In this document: piece after piece, positions 35,924 through 44,026 of the stretch
Position numbering within the stretch: position 1 is the first letter of the stretch
Layout: the number at the start of each line of letters is the position of its first letter
Source of the DNA: an uncultured Desulfuromusa sp.
GTDB lineage: Bacteria; Desulfobacterota; Desulfuromonadia; Desulfuromonadales; Geopsychrobacteraceae
Direction of reading: 5' to 3'
Assembly: GCF_963675815.1 (NCBI RefSeq)
Contig: NZ_OY776574.1
Location: forward strand, 1,730,001 to 1,794,000
Length of the DNA stretch: 64,000 bases
Position numbers and translations under genes: made by a program
The notes under the pieces: generated by a model
Told to the model about the DNA's origin: nothing
What the model saw: only the letters and a program-made list of their open reading frames with translations
Databases searched by the model: none

Positions 35924-36087
35924 TATTACGCGGACCTTTTTTGTCTGTTATGTTTGGGTGCGAGTGCCTTGTGACGTATAGACATAGTAACCTTTGCCTC
36001 GTGAAAGAAAGACAGCTTATCATATCAAATTACTGGGAGATAATTTTAAATGAGCTTGATCCGTTCTCCCTGTTATTTTTTAAGAAG

Positions 36088-36834
36088 CTATCCTCCTGGA
36101 GCATTCAGCTCAAATAAATAGCCATCGTGATTCAAAACAGTTGTTGTCGGTTTGATCTCTTCCACGGCTAGTCCCTCCTCAATCCAGTCCCCTTCATGAA
36201 GGTTTCTGCCATTGATACGAACCAGTCTTTTTTCCGGAACTGAGTTGTAAAAGTGCAGAGAGATCTTTAACGAAGGGAGTTTCTGTTGGATTTTCAGGGG
36301 AATATCTGCGTAGCTTTGCAGGCCCGGCTCGGTATCTTCTTCGACCTTTTGTTTCGCAACGGGTTGGACGACTTCTTCTGCTTCTGCTTGTGCTTTTGGC
36401 GTCACTGCCATTGTTCTGACCGGAATTGGTGGATTGATTTCTCTGATGTTGCTGACAATTCCGCCGCTGCTCTTGGCGTTCGTCCTATTATTCTGAATGC
36501 TCTCGGAACGAATCTCATCCGCAGTTTTTACAGGCGATGTCAACCTGTCCTGAACAAGGACAGGTTGATGGTCGCTTGGGACAATCGGATCATGATCCGG
36601 AGTTCCCTGACTTTTTGTCGCGGCGACCGGTTGTTCCGTTTGACCTGTTTGCATATAGCCCAACCATCCTCCCAAGAGCAGGGTTCCCAGCAGTCCGGAG
36701 ATCAGCAGTAAAATTTTTAACTTTCCACCTCTTGTCTGTCGTTTTAAGATGAGGATCTGCTTTTTTACTTTTAAGTTTTCGCCACCAAAACTTTTATTTT
36801 CAGCTTTTTTCAGCGCATTGAGAATATAGGACAT
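36088..36834 (-). CDS. gspB: GspB-like general secretion pathway protein
   Basis: 248 residues: a short cytoplasmic N-terminus (MSYILNALKKAENK), one membrane helix near 40-60 (ILLLISGLLGTLLLGGWLGY), a Pro-rich variable linker and a C-terminal GspB-type domain (LKISLHFYNSVPEKRLVRIN and LHEGDWIEEGLAVEEI). GspAB/ExeAB helps insert the secretin through peptidoglycan. The gene overlaps gspA and is 164 bp from gspC. Confidence 0.85.
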   Translation of the reverse strand: MSYILNALKKAENKSFGGENLKVKKQILILKRQTRGGKLKILLLISGLLGTLLLGGWLGYMQTGQTEQPVAATKSQGTPDHDPIVPSDHQPVLVQDRLTSPVKTADEIRSESIQNNRTNAKSSGGIVSNIREINPPIPVRTMAVTPKAQAEAEEVVQPVAKQKVEEDTEPGLQSYADIPLKIQQKLPSLKISLHFYNSVPEKRLVRINGRNLHEGDWIEEGLAVEEIKPTTTVLNHDGYLFELNAPGG

Positions 36835-38477
36835 TAGTTAATTTCTCCTGCGTAAAGTCTTGGACCCGAGGTTTCATTGCTTCGGTTGAGTTGAATAATT
36901 GTTTGTGCCCCTAAAACTCCATCAGGAACCAGATCCGAAGTAAACTGAAAACGTTTCAATGCTCCAAGAAGTGCTCCTTCCAGCTTTTTTTCGCTTCCTG
37001 TTATCATGTAGAGTCCCTGCTGCTCCAGTGCCGTCGCTAACCAGTGGACCATCGGGGACTGCTGACCGGGGGCAAGTACCCCGGAGAACCCCGTTGGTGC
37101 TTTCCACAGAAGGAAATATTCGCCGAACCAGCGATTTTCCAGAACGTCAGTATTGAGTTCTATGTGTGTGTCATCGACAATGAAGAGAGCTTCATGGCCA
37201 TCTGATCCAGCTAAAAGAACATAAAACGGGAGCCCTTGATTGTCGTAAAGAGTTAAAATTGCAGGCCTGTTCAAGCTTTGTATGCTGTCAAGGCTGCCAC
37301 TTTTTTTAAGACACCTGAGGCCTTTGCTCTGTGCAAAAAGGCACGGCTCATTTCCCTGATCAGAGAAATCAAGCTGCCATAATGCTGCGAGCTCTTTAAA
37401 GCTACTATTGAAGTTGTTTCCAAATCCCAGACTCTCCGGCCAGAGGACCGGTTGTTCTTTCTTCTCTTCATTTTTCTCAGCTAACGGTGGCGACGGCGGA
37501 GGTGTCTCTATTGATGGAGAAAGTTCTGCCGGATTCAGTTCCTGTGAGGATGTTTCCTGCAGGTTTTTTGAGGAGACTTTATCTTCAGTTGTGATCAGCA
37601 AAGAACCGACAATGGATATGACGATAAGAGATGTCACTGCAAGCAACCACCATGCTTTTGAACTCTTTGACTGTAAGTCAAAGGTTTCTTTGTTGGCCTG
37701 CTTGATAATACGCCGGGTGACCTGTTCTTCCAGTTCGGTATAGGCGCCAAGCAGCGCCCGGTCACAGAGTAAGTTGATCAAACGGGGGACTCCGCCGGTC
37801 TGCTTGTAGATAAGCCGGATAGCTCCGTCGGTAAAAAGAGTCTTTTCTCCGCCGGCAATGTGAATGCGGTGGAGAACATAGATGGTTGTATCTTCTTGAT
37901 TCAGCGGACCGAGGTGGTATCTGGCTGTTATCCGTTGCGATAGCTGCTTCAGTTCAGGTTTGCGGATCAGATCCCTGAGCTCTGGCTGTCCAAGCAATAT
38001 AATCTGTAATAGTTTATGCCGACTGGTTTCAAGATTCGTTAAAAGGCGTAATTGCTCAAGCACATCGCTGGTCAGATTTTGTGCTTCGTCAATGACGATG
38101 ACAGTCTTTTTTCCCTGTTCATTGGTTTTTAGTAAATGCTTGTTGATCAGGTCAATCAGATCTTTTTTTGAACCATTGTCAGGTCGTTTGATCAATAGTT
38201 CATCACAAACGGCTTCAAGCAGTTCCTGGGCTGTAACTTTGGGATTGATGATAAAGGCAAAGTTAATTTCCGCGGGTGCCTGCTCAAACATACATTTGCA
38301 GACGGTTGTTTTTCCCGTACCGATTTCACCGGTGAGGAGGACAAATCCACCTTCGGTTTGTAGCCCATAGAGGAGATATGCCAGAGCCTCCTGATGACTT
38401 TTGCTCATGTACAGATAACGAGGATCCGGAGCGATTGAAAATGGTTTTTCGTTGAGCCCAAAGTATTCAGCGTACAA
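36834..38477 (-). CDS. gspA: ExeA/GspA AAA+ ATPase with peptidoglycan-binding domain
   Basis: I chose TTG 38477 (MYAEYFGLNEKPF, with CGGAG seven bases upstream), because ExeA proteins begin this way; the frame from 38498 lacks a ribosome site. The 547-residue protein has the AAA+ domain (GEIGTGKTTVCKCMF; Walker B TVIVIDEAQN), a membrane helix near 280-300, a Pro-rich periplasmic linker and a C-terminal peptidoglycan-binding region (LKRFQFTSDLVPDGVLGAQT). It remodels peptidoglycan for secretin assembly and is the first gene of the operon. Confidence 0.9.
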   Translation of the reverse strand: MYAEYFGLNEKPFSIAPDPRYLYMSKSHQEALAYLLYGLQTEGGFVLLTGEIGTGKTTVCKCMFEQAPAEINFAFIINPKVTAQELLEAVCDELLIKRPDNGSKKDLIDLINKHLLKTNEQGKKTVIVIDEAQNLTSDVLEQLRLLTNLETSRHKLLQIILLGQPELRDLIRKPELKQLSQRITARYHLGPLNQEDTTIYVLHRIHIAGGEKTLFTDGAIRLIYKQTGGVPRLINLLCDRALLGAYTELEEQVTRRIIKQANKETFDLQSKSSKAWWLLAVTSLIVISIVGSLLITTEDKVSSKNLQETSSQELNPAELSPSIETPPPSPPLAEKNEEKKEQPVLWPESLGFGNNFNSSFKELAALWQLDFSDQGNEPCLFAQSKGLRCLKKSGSLDSIQSLNRPAILTLYDNQGLPFYVLLAGSDGHEALFIVDDTHIELNTDVLENRWFGEYFLLWKAPTGFSGVLAPGQQSPMVHWLATALEQQGLYMITGSEKKLEGALLGALKRFQFTSDLVPDGVLGAQTIIQLNRSNETSGPRLYAGEIN

Positions 38478-38787
38478 GTGCTTTCTCCGAAAATTCAAGC
38501 AGCTTTGGTGTCATTTATGAGCAACAGCATAAGAGAAAATGATTCGTTTTTATGCCTGAGTCTTTTTCAGCATACCTTGTGTCTGGAGGAAAAAGAAGCC
38601 TCTAAATCGAAGTAGAAAACCCACACGAATAAAGTGACAAAGTTGACACAAGCGAATAACTGGTGATAGCGTGCCAAATAATTGATTTATAAAAGAGCGA
38701 TCGTTCATTCTTTTTGCGCCGCATAGTAAATGACATGGCGCATTAAATCTACCGTGGATCTGTTTTTTTCTAAAAAGGATTGTCACA
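38478..38787. other. Divergent control region between gspA and tetR
   Basis: Holds the start signals of the T2SS operon (minus) and the TetR gene (plus). A TTGACA hexamer is at 38643-38648, and a TetR-type operator is at 38695-38710. No gene is seen. Confidence 0.55.
38695..38710. promoter_or_regulatory. Candidate TetR operator upstream of tetR
   Basis: GAGCGATCGTTCATTC is an imperfect palindrome of the GAATGA-like type bound by AcrR/FadR-type TetR proteins. A related sequence stands in front of the ext operon (39767-39782). Autoregulation is inference. Confidence 0.5.
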
Positions 38788-39375
38788 ATGGAAAAACGCA
38801 AAATAAACCCGCAGAAAAAAATAGACCAGGTGATTTGTGCCGCCCGCAAGCTATTTGTTGAAAAGGGCTATCGTGGTGTTGCCATTCCTGAAATCGTTAA
38901 AGAATCAGGGGTCAGTGTTGGTGCTATCTATCTTCACTTCGGCAATAAAGAAAAATTAGCTGAAACTGTTTATCAGAAAACACTGCAACAGTTTATGGAT
39001 CTTTTTTTAGAGCGGATTGGTGGGGCGACAAGCATTCAAGACAAGCTGAGAGCTTTTGCTGAGCTGGTTTTTGAAATCACTGAAGAAGATTCCGAAATGA
39101 TGGAGTACATGCTGTCGGTGCGCAAAGAGATCCGTTCAAACATGCTTTTTCCTTTATGCTCCAGCGCTGCTTTTTTGGAAGTCCAGCGGATTATCGGCGA
39201 TGGGATTGCTTCCGGCGAAATCAAGCCGGGTAACCATCTTATTGCGGCCGTTTCCTATACCGGAGTTATTCTTCGTGCCGTGGAACTCCGTATGCAGGGA
39301 GTTCTCGAACAACCCCTTCAGGACTTGTCTGATGAATTGGTTGACAATGCCTGGACAAGTATTGCAGCACAATAA
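38788..39375 (+). CDS. TetR/AcrR-family transcriptional regulator
   Basis: 195 residues. The N-terminal HTH (VICAARKLFVEKGYRGVAIP, then VKESGVSVGAIYLHFGNKEK) is canonical TetR. The ligand-binding C-terminal domain is divergent, as usual. It immediately precedes the ext-type operon on the same strand, and a similar palindrome occurs in front of both, so it probably represses both itself and the operon. AAAAGGA precedes the ATG. Confidence 0.9.
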   Translation: MEKRKINPQKKIDQVICAARKLFVEKGYRGVAIPEIVKESGVSVGAIYLHFGNKEKLAETVYQKTLQQFMDLFLERIGGATSIQDKLRAFAELVFEITEEDSEMMEYMLSVRKEIRSNMLFPLCSSAAFLEVQRIIGDGIASGEIKPGNHLIAAVSYTGVILRAVELRMQGVLEQPLQDLSDELVDNAWTSIAAQ

Positions 39376-39717
39376 TCACAAAAAACTGCTGGCCTATTCC
39401 ACTCTCAATCCATCCATTGGACATGAGTGTCCTGTCTGCTCTTTCCTTCGTGGTTACGATGATCAGAGGAGTGCAGGACCTACAACAGTGAGGTGTTTTT
39501 CTCTCGAACATATCTAATATCACCGCATCGTATTCTATAAACATCTGCTATTTTGAATATGTGTACAGATGTGGTATTTTTTCGCTTGGCGCGTCAATAT
39601 GCTTATATTTGACTCTATGAATATCCATCCATATTGAATAAATAATTACAGCTAACCTATTAATATCATTGTTTTAATTGGATCATAAAAAAATCACTTT
39701 TCTTCTTAAATTATCTC

Positions 39718-39746
39718 TTGATCTCGAATTCAAATCTCTGTAATTT
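39718..39746 (+). promoter_or_regulatory. Sigma-70-type promoter of the ext operon
   Basis: TTGATC (39718-39723) and TAATTT (39741-39746) with 17-base spacing. The operator at 39767-39782 would lie just downstream of the predicted transcription start. Confidence 0.5.
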
Positions 39747-39766
39747 GGCGTATACATTTTGAGAAA

Positions 39767-39782
39767 GAATGGTCGCTCTTTC
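39767..39782. promoter_or_regulatory. Candidate TetR operator at the ext promoter
   Basis: GAATGGTCGCTCTTTC. Its reverse complement begins GAAAGAGCGA and ends CATTC, matching the tetR-upstream palindrome at 38695-38710 in both half-sites. Placement downstream of the -10 element suits repression. Confidence 0.5.
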
Positions 39783-39849
39783 GTGTGTTTCGGGTTTTAT
39801 ACGTTACTTGACACACAGTTAAAAACAGCACGTTGCCAAAGGAGGTATT

Positions 39850-42351
39850 ATGTTTCGAGAGGTCGAGAAAAGTTTTAGAAAGCTGAGCCTGCTGCTGCTT
39901 ATGGTTGCAGTCGCATTTCTGCTCTGGGGTTGTGGCGGTGGTGGAGGAAGTAGCTACGATACTCCAACAACTTCATCTGATATTGCAGATACACCTGCAG
40001 TCGGGGGCGCTGCAACGAGCGTGCTTATTGAGCCTGCAACACTTAAAGCTTGGATAGACGATGGTGTCGTAGGGAATGAAACTGGTTATGGCGATAAAGT
40101 CGTTATTGTCGACTTCCGCTCTCCTGCCGAATCTGACCGTATTAAGGGGGCCTGTCGTCTGGAAGCTGCTGATTTGACGGCAACCCGTTTTGAAGGTGTT
40201 GGTGATGCGGCGCCTCTGGTTGCCACCGGAGCGCAGATGGATGCTGCTATTCAGCGTCTTGGCATTGATGAAAATACTACGATAGTTTTCACAACTGGTG
40301 GCTCTGCTTATCTGGCAACTCGGGCTTACTGGACTTTCCGTTACTGGGGATTCCCGAAAGAGCGGCTTAAGTTCCTTAATGGTGGTAATGCTGCTTTTGC
40401 TGCTGAGTATTCAACATCTATGACCGCTTATGATGATGCTCCTACACCAACAGCATCAACTTACAGTGTTCGTAATCTGGATAGCATCAATGATGATCTG
40501 CGTGCTTCCATCGGTGAGTTGATTGAAATCATCAAGACTGACTTGACCACTTCAACAGCAGATATCGTTTTTGATGCCCGTGGTGACAGTTATTATAATG
40601 GCACTAAAGCTACTTCAGGGCTTGTTGGTGGCGATATCGTTGTTGTTGATGGTCATCCCGAAGGTGGTCAGTATCTTTCGCAGGCTGAGTTGTTTACCGA
40701 TGGTAAATTCAAAACAGCAGCAGAAATTGAAACTTTATTTACAGATAAAGGCTGGGATGCAGGTAAAAAAGTCACCGTATATTGTACTTCTGGCTATTCT
40801 GCAACCCCACTGTTCTTTGCCATCGATGCAATACTTGATGCCGATGTTCAGTTACACGATGGTTCCTGGAGTCAGACTGGCAAGTATTCCAGCAATTCAG
40901 CTGCTGGTGGCGAGCTAGGAGCTACTTCTCCTTGGGCTATCGACCGGTATTTAGATGCAGCAACCTATACTTACAATCAAGGCCTTTATCCTGGTCCTCT
41001 GAAAATAGAAACACTGGACGCTGCGTCTGCTGTTGCTCCACAGCCAGCACCTTTTACTGCCGATGTCCCCGCTGATGACAGCGATGTTGTTCAAAGTCAG
41101 GTAGAAGCTGCAGATGGTGATTATGCTGATGGTACAGGTACTGTTAGTTTTGTCGCTCCTTCAGCAACAACCGATACTCCAACGGTTCTGATCTCTCAAG
41201 CCGAACTACAGGCCATGATAGATGCTGGTCTGGTCAACAATGATGCAGATCCAGCAACTGAAAGTGTTGTGATTCTCGATGTTACTAGCTCTGCAGACTA
41301 TGTTGCAAAGCGACATATCCCTGGTGCGCAACTTTGGAACTATGTCGGTCAAGCAATTGTCCGTACCGAAGGTCCTGCTCCAGCAGTCAACTTGGTTCTT
41401 GACGGTGCCAGCATGGACGCCAGAATTCAAGCGGCAGGAATCGATGAAAACACGACTATCGTTATCACATCTTCAGCAACAGCAACCTATTTCCCAAGTC
41501 GCGCTTACTTCCTGTTCCGCTACTGGGGCTTCCCCAAAGAGCGCATCAAGGTCCTGAATGGTTATAACGGTGCCTGGCCACAAGCTGAGTTGACTGTCGA
41601 AGCACCAACGATCACCCCATCGACTCTTAGCGTGGCCGATCTGGACACTGGTGCACAGCTTGATACCCGCGTTTCTCTTGCTGAACTGATGGATGCTGTC
41701 CGTGATGGTCGTGGTATTGCTGTTGACATGCGCGGCGACAAGAGCGCTACAAAATCCACTGCTGGTGTTTTCTCCTTACCTGTAGACGCACCTGTGACTG
41801 ATGATTATGTTGTCTTTGAAGGAACGCCAAAAGGTGGGACCTCTTTCAGCTGGAAAAACTTCAATGTCGACTATGATGGCGGTGATTTCACCTTCGAGGA
41901 TGCCGCTACGATTGAAGCTGGTCTTAATGCTGCTGGTGTAGATGGCTCTGAAGTTGCTTATTCCTACTGTCGTACCGGCTATATCGCATCCACCGGATTC
42001 TTTGTTCTTGACGCTATTCTCGACTGGCCGGTCATGACCTATGATGGCTCCTGGAGTCAATGGGGCAAGATGTCGACTGTAACAACTGACATGGGCGGTG
42101 AGTTGCCGGATGGTTCTACCTGGGCAACTGACAGTGCTACTTATATGGATGTCATCAACTACAATGAAGACCATATCAAAGTAGTAGAACCGCTTAATGC
42201 TGACGCTGATGCCTTGTTGTTGGCTCCTGCTGATGCCAATCAAGTTGAAGATGCTGATTATGAGTATCAGACAACACCACCTGCGGACTCCGGTAGTTCC
42301 AGTGATGATGCTCCAACTGCAGGCAGTGGTGATTTAGGTGGAAACTGCTAA
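39850..42351 (+). CDS. extH: Outer-membrane lipoprotein with four rhodanese domains (ExtH-like)
   Basis: 833 residues. Lipoprotein signal (LLMVAVAFLLWGC) followed by a Gly/Ser linker. Four rhodanese modules form two tandem pairs: modules 1 and 3 are alike (KERLKFLNGGNAAF / KERIKVLNGYNGAW) and lack the catalytic Cys (FTTGGSAY, ITSSATATY). Modules 2 and 4 have it (VYCTSGYSATP, YSYCRTGYIAST) and share DGSWSQTGK / DGSWSQWGK. The C-terminus is Ser/Asp-rich. Rhodanese lipoproteins head the extHIJKL conduit cluster of Geobacter, as I recall, which fits the next three genes. Sulfur or selenium transfer at the cell surface is inference. Confidence 0.88.
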   Translation: MFREVEKSFRKLSLLLLMVAVAFLLWGCGGGGGSSYDTPTTSSDIADTPAVGGAATSVLIEPATLKAWIDDGVVGNETGYGDKVVIVDFRSPAESDRIKGACRLEAADLTATRFEGVGDAAPLVATGAQMDAAIQRLGIDENTTIVFTTGGSAYLATRAYWTFRYWGFPKERLKFLNGGNAAFAAEYSTSMTAYDDAPTPTASTYSVRNLDSINDDLRASIGELIEIIKTDLTTSTADIVFDARGDSYYNGTKATSGLVGGDIVVVDGHPEGGQYLSQAELFTDGKFKTAAEIETLFTDKGWDAGKKVTVYCTSGYSATPLFFAIDAILDADVQLHDGSWSQTGKYSSNSAAGGELGATSPWAIDRYLDAATYTYNQGLYPGPLKIETLDAASAVAPQPAPFTADVPADDSDVVQSQVEAADGDYADGTGTVSFVAPSATTDTPTVLISQAELQAMIDAGLVNNDADPATESVVILDVTSSADYVAKRHIPGAQLWNYVGQAIVRTEGPAPAVNLVLDGASMDARIQAAGIDENTTIVITSSATATYFPSRAYFLFRYWGFPKERIKVLNGYNGAWPQAELTVEAPTITPSTLSVADLDTGAQLDTRVSLAELMDAVRDGRGIAVDMRGDKSATKSTAGVFSLPVDAPVTDDYVVFEGTPKGGTSFSWKNFNVDYDGGDFTFEDAATIEAGLNAAGVDGSEVAYSYCRTGYIASTGFFVLDAILDWPVMTYDGSWSQWGKMSTVTTDMGGELPDGSTWATDSATYMDVINYNEDHIKVVEPLNADADALLLAPADANQVEDADYEYQTTPPADSGSSSDDAPTAGSGDLGGNC

Positions 42352-42365
42352 ATTAAAACAAAATC

Positions 42366-42397
42366 GGTTCCATACTGCGATGTTGCGGTATGGAACC
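42366..42397 (+). other. Hairpin between extH and extI
   Basis: GGTTCCATAC (42366-42375) pairs exactly with GTATGGAACC (42388-42397); loop of 12. No clear U-tract, so partial termination or mRNA stabilisation is more likely than full termination. AAAAAAGGAG for extI follows. Confidence 0.65.
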
Positions 42398-42421
42398 TCT
42401 TAGAAAAAAGGAGATAACCGC

Positions 42422-43591
42422 ATGACAGTATTTAAAAAAGCAGCATTGCTCTGCAGTCTCGCTGTAGCGTTCTGCCTGACAGCAAGTTCGGCTTTCGCTG
42501 GACCTATCTGGAGCTTTGGAGACGAAGATCAAGGTTTGTTGAAGCTTGATTATAAAGGCCAGTTTCAGTTCCTTAATCGTGATACCGGGGCAAGTCCTGA
42601 CGGTGAAGGTGACGCAAACGAATTCAACTTCAGGAGAAATCGTATTGCTTTGATGGGCGCTTATGGCGATAACTTTGGTCTGTATGTACAGACTGAATAC
42701 ACAGAGGACAGAAATATCCTCCCTTACGGTGTTTCTGATGGTGGCGATGGTGATATGCAGATCCTGGATGCTGTCCTTCGCTTTAGATTGAGCAACAGCT
42801 TTAATCTCTGGGTTGGTAAATTCAAATATAATCTGACCCGCGAAAATCAGGAAGCTTGTGAAGCTCCGCTAACCTTGGACCGTTCTGTTTTTATCCGTGC
42901 ACCATTCGTTTCGACTCGTGATAAGGGTGTTGCGCTCTGGGGCAACCTGTTTGAAGACAAATTTCAGTATCGCTTCGATGTCATGAACGGACGTAATGAC
43001 TCAGCCTCTTCACCTGAATCCAATCCCCGCTTCTCGGGACGTGTCCATGTGTCTCTGCTCGATCCTGAAAAAAATTACGGTTACAAAGGGACCTACATGG
43101 GGCAGAAAAAAGTCCTGACTTTTGGTGCCGCTTATCAAACTGAAGCTGGCGTTGCTTATGCAGGAACGGAAGAAGTTGACTACAGTGCCTGGACTGTAGA
43201 CGCATTTGCTGAGTATCCAATTGAAGATATCGGAACTTTCACCCTGTCTGCTGCCTACGTTGAATATGATCTGGATGATGCCTATAAAAATGGCTCCCCG
43301 GATGATGACGTAACTGGGTACAACGGCGAAAAGAACGGTGGTTATGTCAAGGTTGGTTATCTCTTGCCCAATATGCCATTACAATTATTTGCCAGAACTG
43401 AAGGCTGGTCTTTTTCCAAGCTTAACGATGTTTATGACCAGGAAGTCTCCCTGTACTCAGGTGGATTCAATTACTATGTCCGAGGTCAAAACCTGAAAGT
43501 AACGGTTGAATATACCGCCCTTGATTATGACAAAGATGCGACGATCGAAGACACAAATACCTTCGTTGCACAGGTTCAAGTAATGTTCTAA
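42422..43591 (+). CDS. extI: Outer-membrane porin-like beta-barrel (ExtI-like)
   Basis: 389 residues with a signal peptide (cleaved after SSAFA). The mature protein is a phosphate-selective-porin-type barrel: alternating beta strands such as LLKLDYKGQFQFLNRD and FNFRRNRIALMGAYGDNFGL, ending in a terminal Phe (VAQVQVMF) as required for BAM insertion. In Geobacter sulfurreducens ExtI is a porin-like protein linked to selenite/tellurite uptake and electron-conduit function (recalled, not checked). Its place between a rhodanese lipoprotein and a pentaheme cytochrome supports this identity. Confidence 0.85.
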   Translation: MTVFKKAALLCSLAVAFCLTASSAFAGPIWSFGDEDQGLLKLDYKGQFQFLNRDTGASPDGEGDANEFNFRRNRIALMGAYGDNFGLYVQTEYTEDRNILPYGVSDGGDGDMQILDAVLRFRLSNSFNLWVGKFKYNLTRENQEACEAPLTLDRSVFIRAPFVSTRDKGVALWGNLFEDKFQYRFDVMNGRNDSASSPESNPRFSGRVHVSLLDPEKNYGYKGTYMGQKKVLTFGAAYQTEAGVAYAGTEEVDYSAWTVDAFAEYPIEDIGTFTLSAAYVEYDLDDAYKNGSPDDDVTGYNGEKNGGYVKVGYLLPNMPLQLFARTEGWSFSKLNDVYDQEVSLYSGGFNYYVRGQNLKVTVEYTALDYDKDATIEDTNTFVAQVQVMF

Positions 43592-43615
43592 ATCAAGTTG
43601 ATTGCATTTACACCC

Positions 43616-43649
43616 TCCCCCCCCGGGAGCTCACTTCCCTTGGGGGGAA
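43616..43649 (+). other. Hairpin between extI and the small gene
   Basis: CCCCCC (within 43616-43623) pairs with GGGGGG (43642-43647), and an inner GGGA/TCCC stem supports a nested hairpin. AATATTCTTTT follows, a weak terminator or attenuator. Confidence 0.6.
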
Positions 43650-43678
43650 TATTCTTTTCCTACAAATGAAAGGGGAAC

Positions 43679-43918
43679 ATGATGAAAAAAACGCTAGCAC
43701 TCATTGCTGCACTTGCATTCGTTGTCAGTATTGCGGGGGTCTCATTCGCTGCTGATTTCAAAGGTGAGGTTACGAAAGTTAAGGGAAAAACAGTGACGAT
43801 TGAAATTACCAAAGGTAAAGCCGCTAAATTAAAAGTGGGGACCAAGGTAGAGATTGAAGCTGACGATTCAAAAGGTGCACCTAAAAAGAGCGGCGGGAGT
43901 ATGCTCCAAGGCTGCTAA
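43679..43918 (+). CDS. Small secreted protein (ExtJ position)
   Basis: 79 residues with a signal peptide (cleaved after VSFAA, residue ~25). The mature ~54 residues are Lys-rich with an OB-like small barrel pattern (FKGEVTKVKGKTVTIEITKG) and end in a Cys (MLQGC). It is probably periplasmic. AAAGGGG precedes the double ATG (43679 and 43682). Its position between porin and cytochrome matches ExtJ, but I do not recognise its sequence strongly enough to name it. Confidence 0.8.
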   Translation: MMKKTLALIAALAFVVSIAGVSFAADFKGEVTKVKGKTVTIEITKGKAAKLKVGTKVEIEADDSKGAPKKSGGSMLQGC

Positions 43919-43974
43919 TTTTTACAGACTGACTGCCGGGGTCGGTTGTCAGCCGTAAATATGAATGTTCGTTG

Positions 43975-43996
43975 ACCCCGCTGCTTGCGGCGGGGT
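43975..43996 (+). other. Hairpin before the pentaheme cytochrome gene
   Basis: ACCCCGC (43975-43981) pairs with GCGGGGT (43990-43996), with TATTCATTTT after it. This is the third inter-cistronic hairpin of this operon; probably an attenuator or RNase-protection structure. Confidence 0.6.
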
Positions 43997-44026
43997 TATT
44001 CATTTTGAGAATATCGAGGATTAAAT

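Larger units (their letters stand above)
39376..39849 (+). promoter_or_regulatory. Leader and promoter region of the ext-type operon
   Basis: A 474-bp AT-rich gene-free stretch. It contains a sigma-70-like promoter (39718-39746), a TetR-type operator (39767-39782) and AAAGGAGG before ATG 39850. The first third contains only a small inverted repeat GGACA-TGAG-TGTCC near 39420. Confidence 0.6.

Noticed and set aside
38550..38849. Minus-strand Cys/Phe-rich frame between gspA and tetR
   Set aside because: It covers the tetR start and the operator region and has no ribosome site or recognisable domain.
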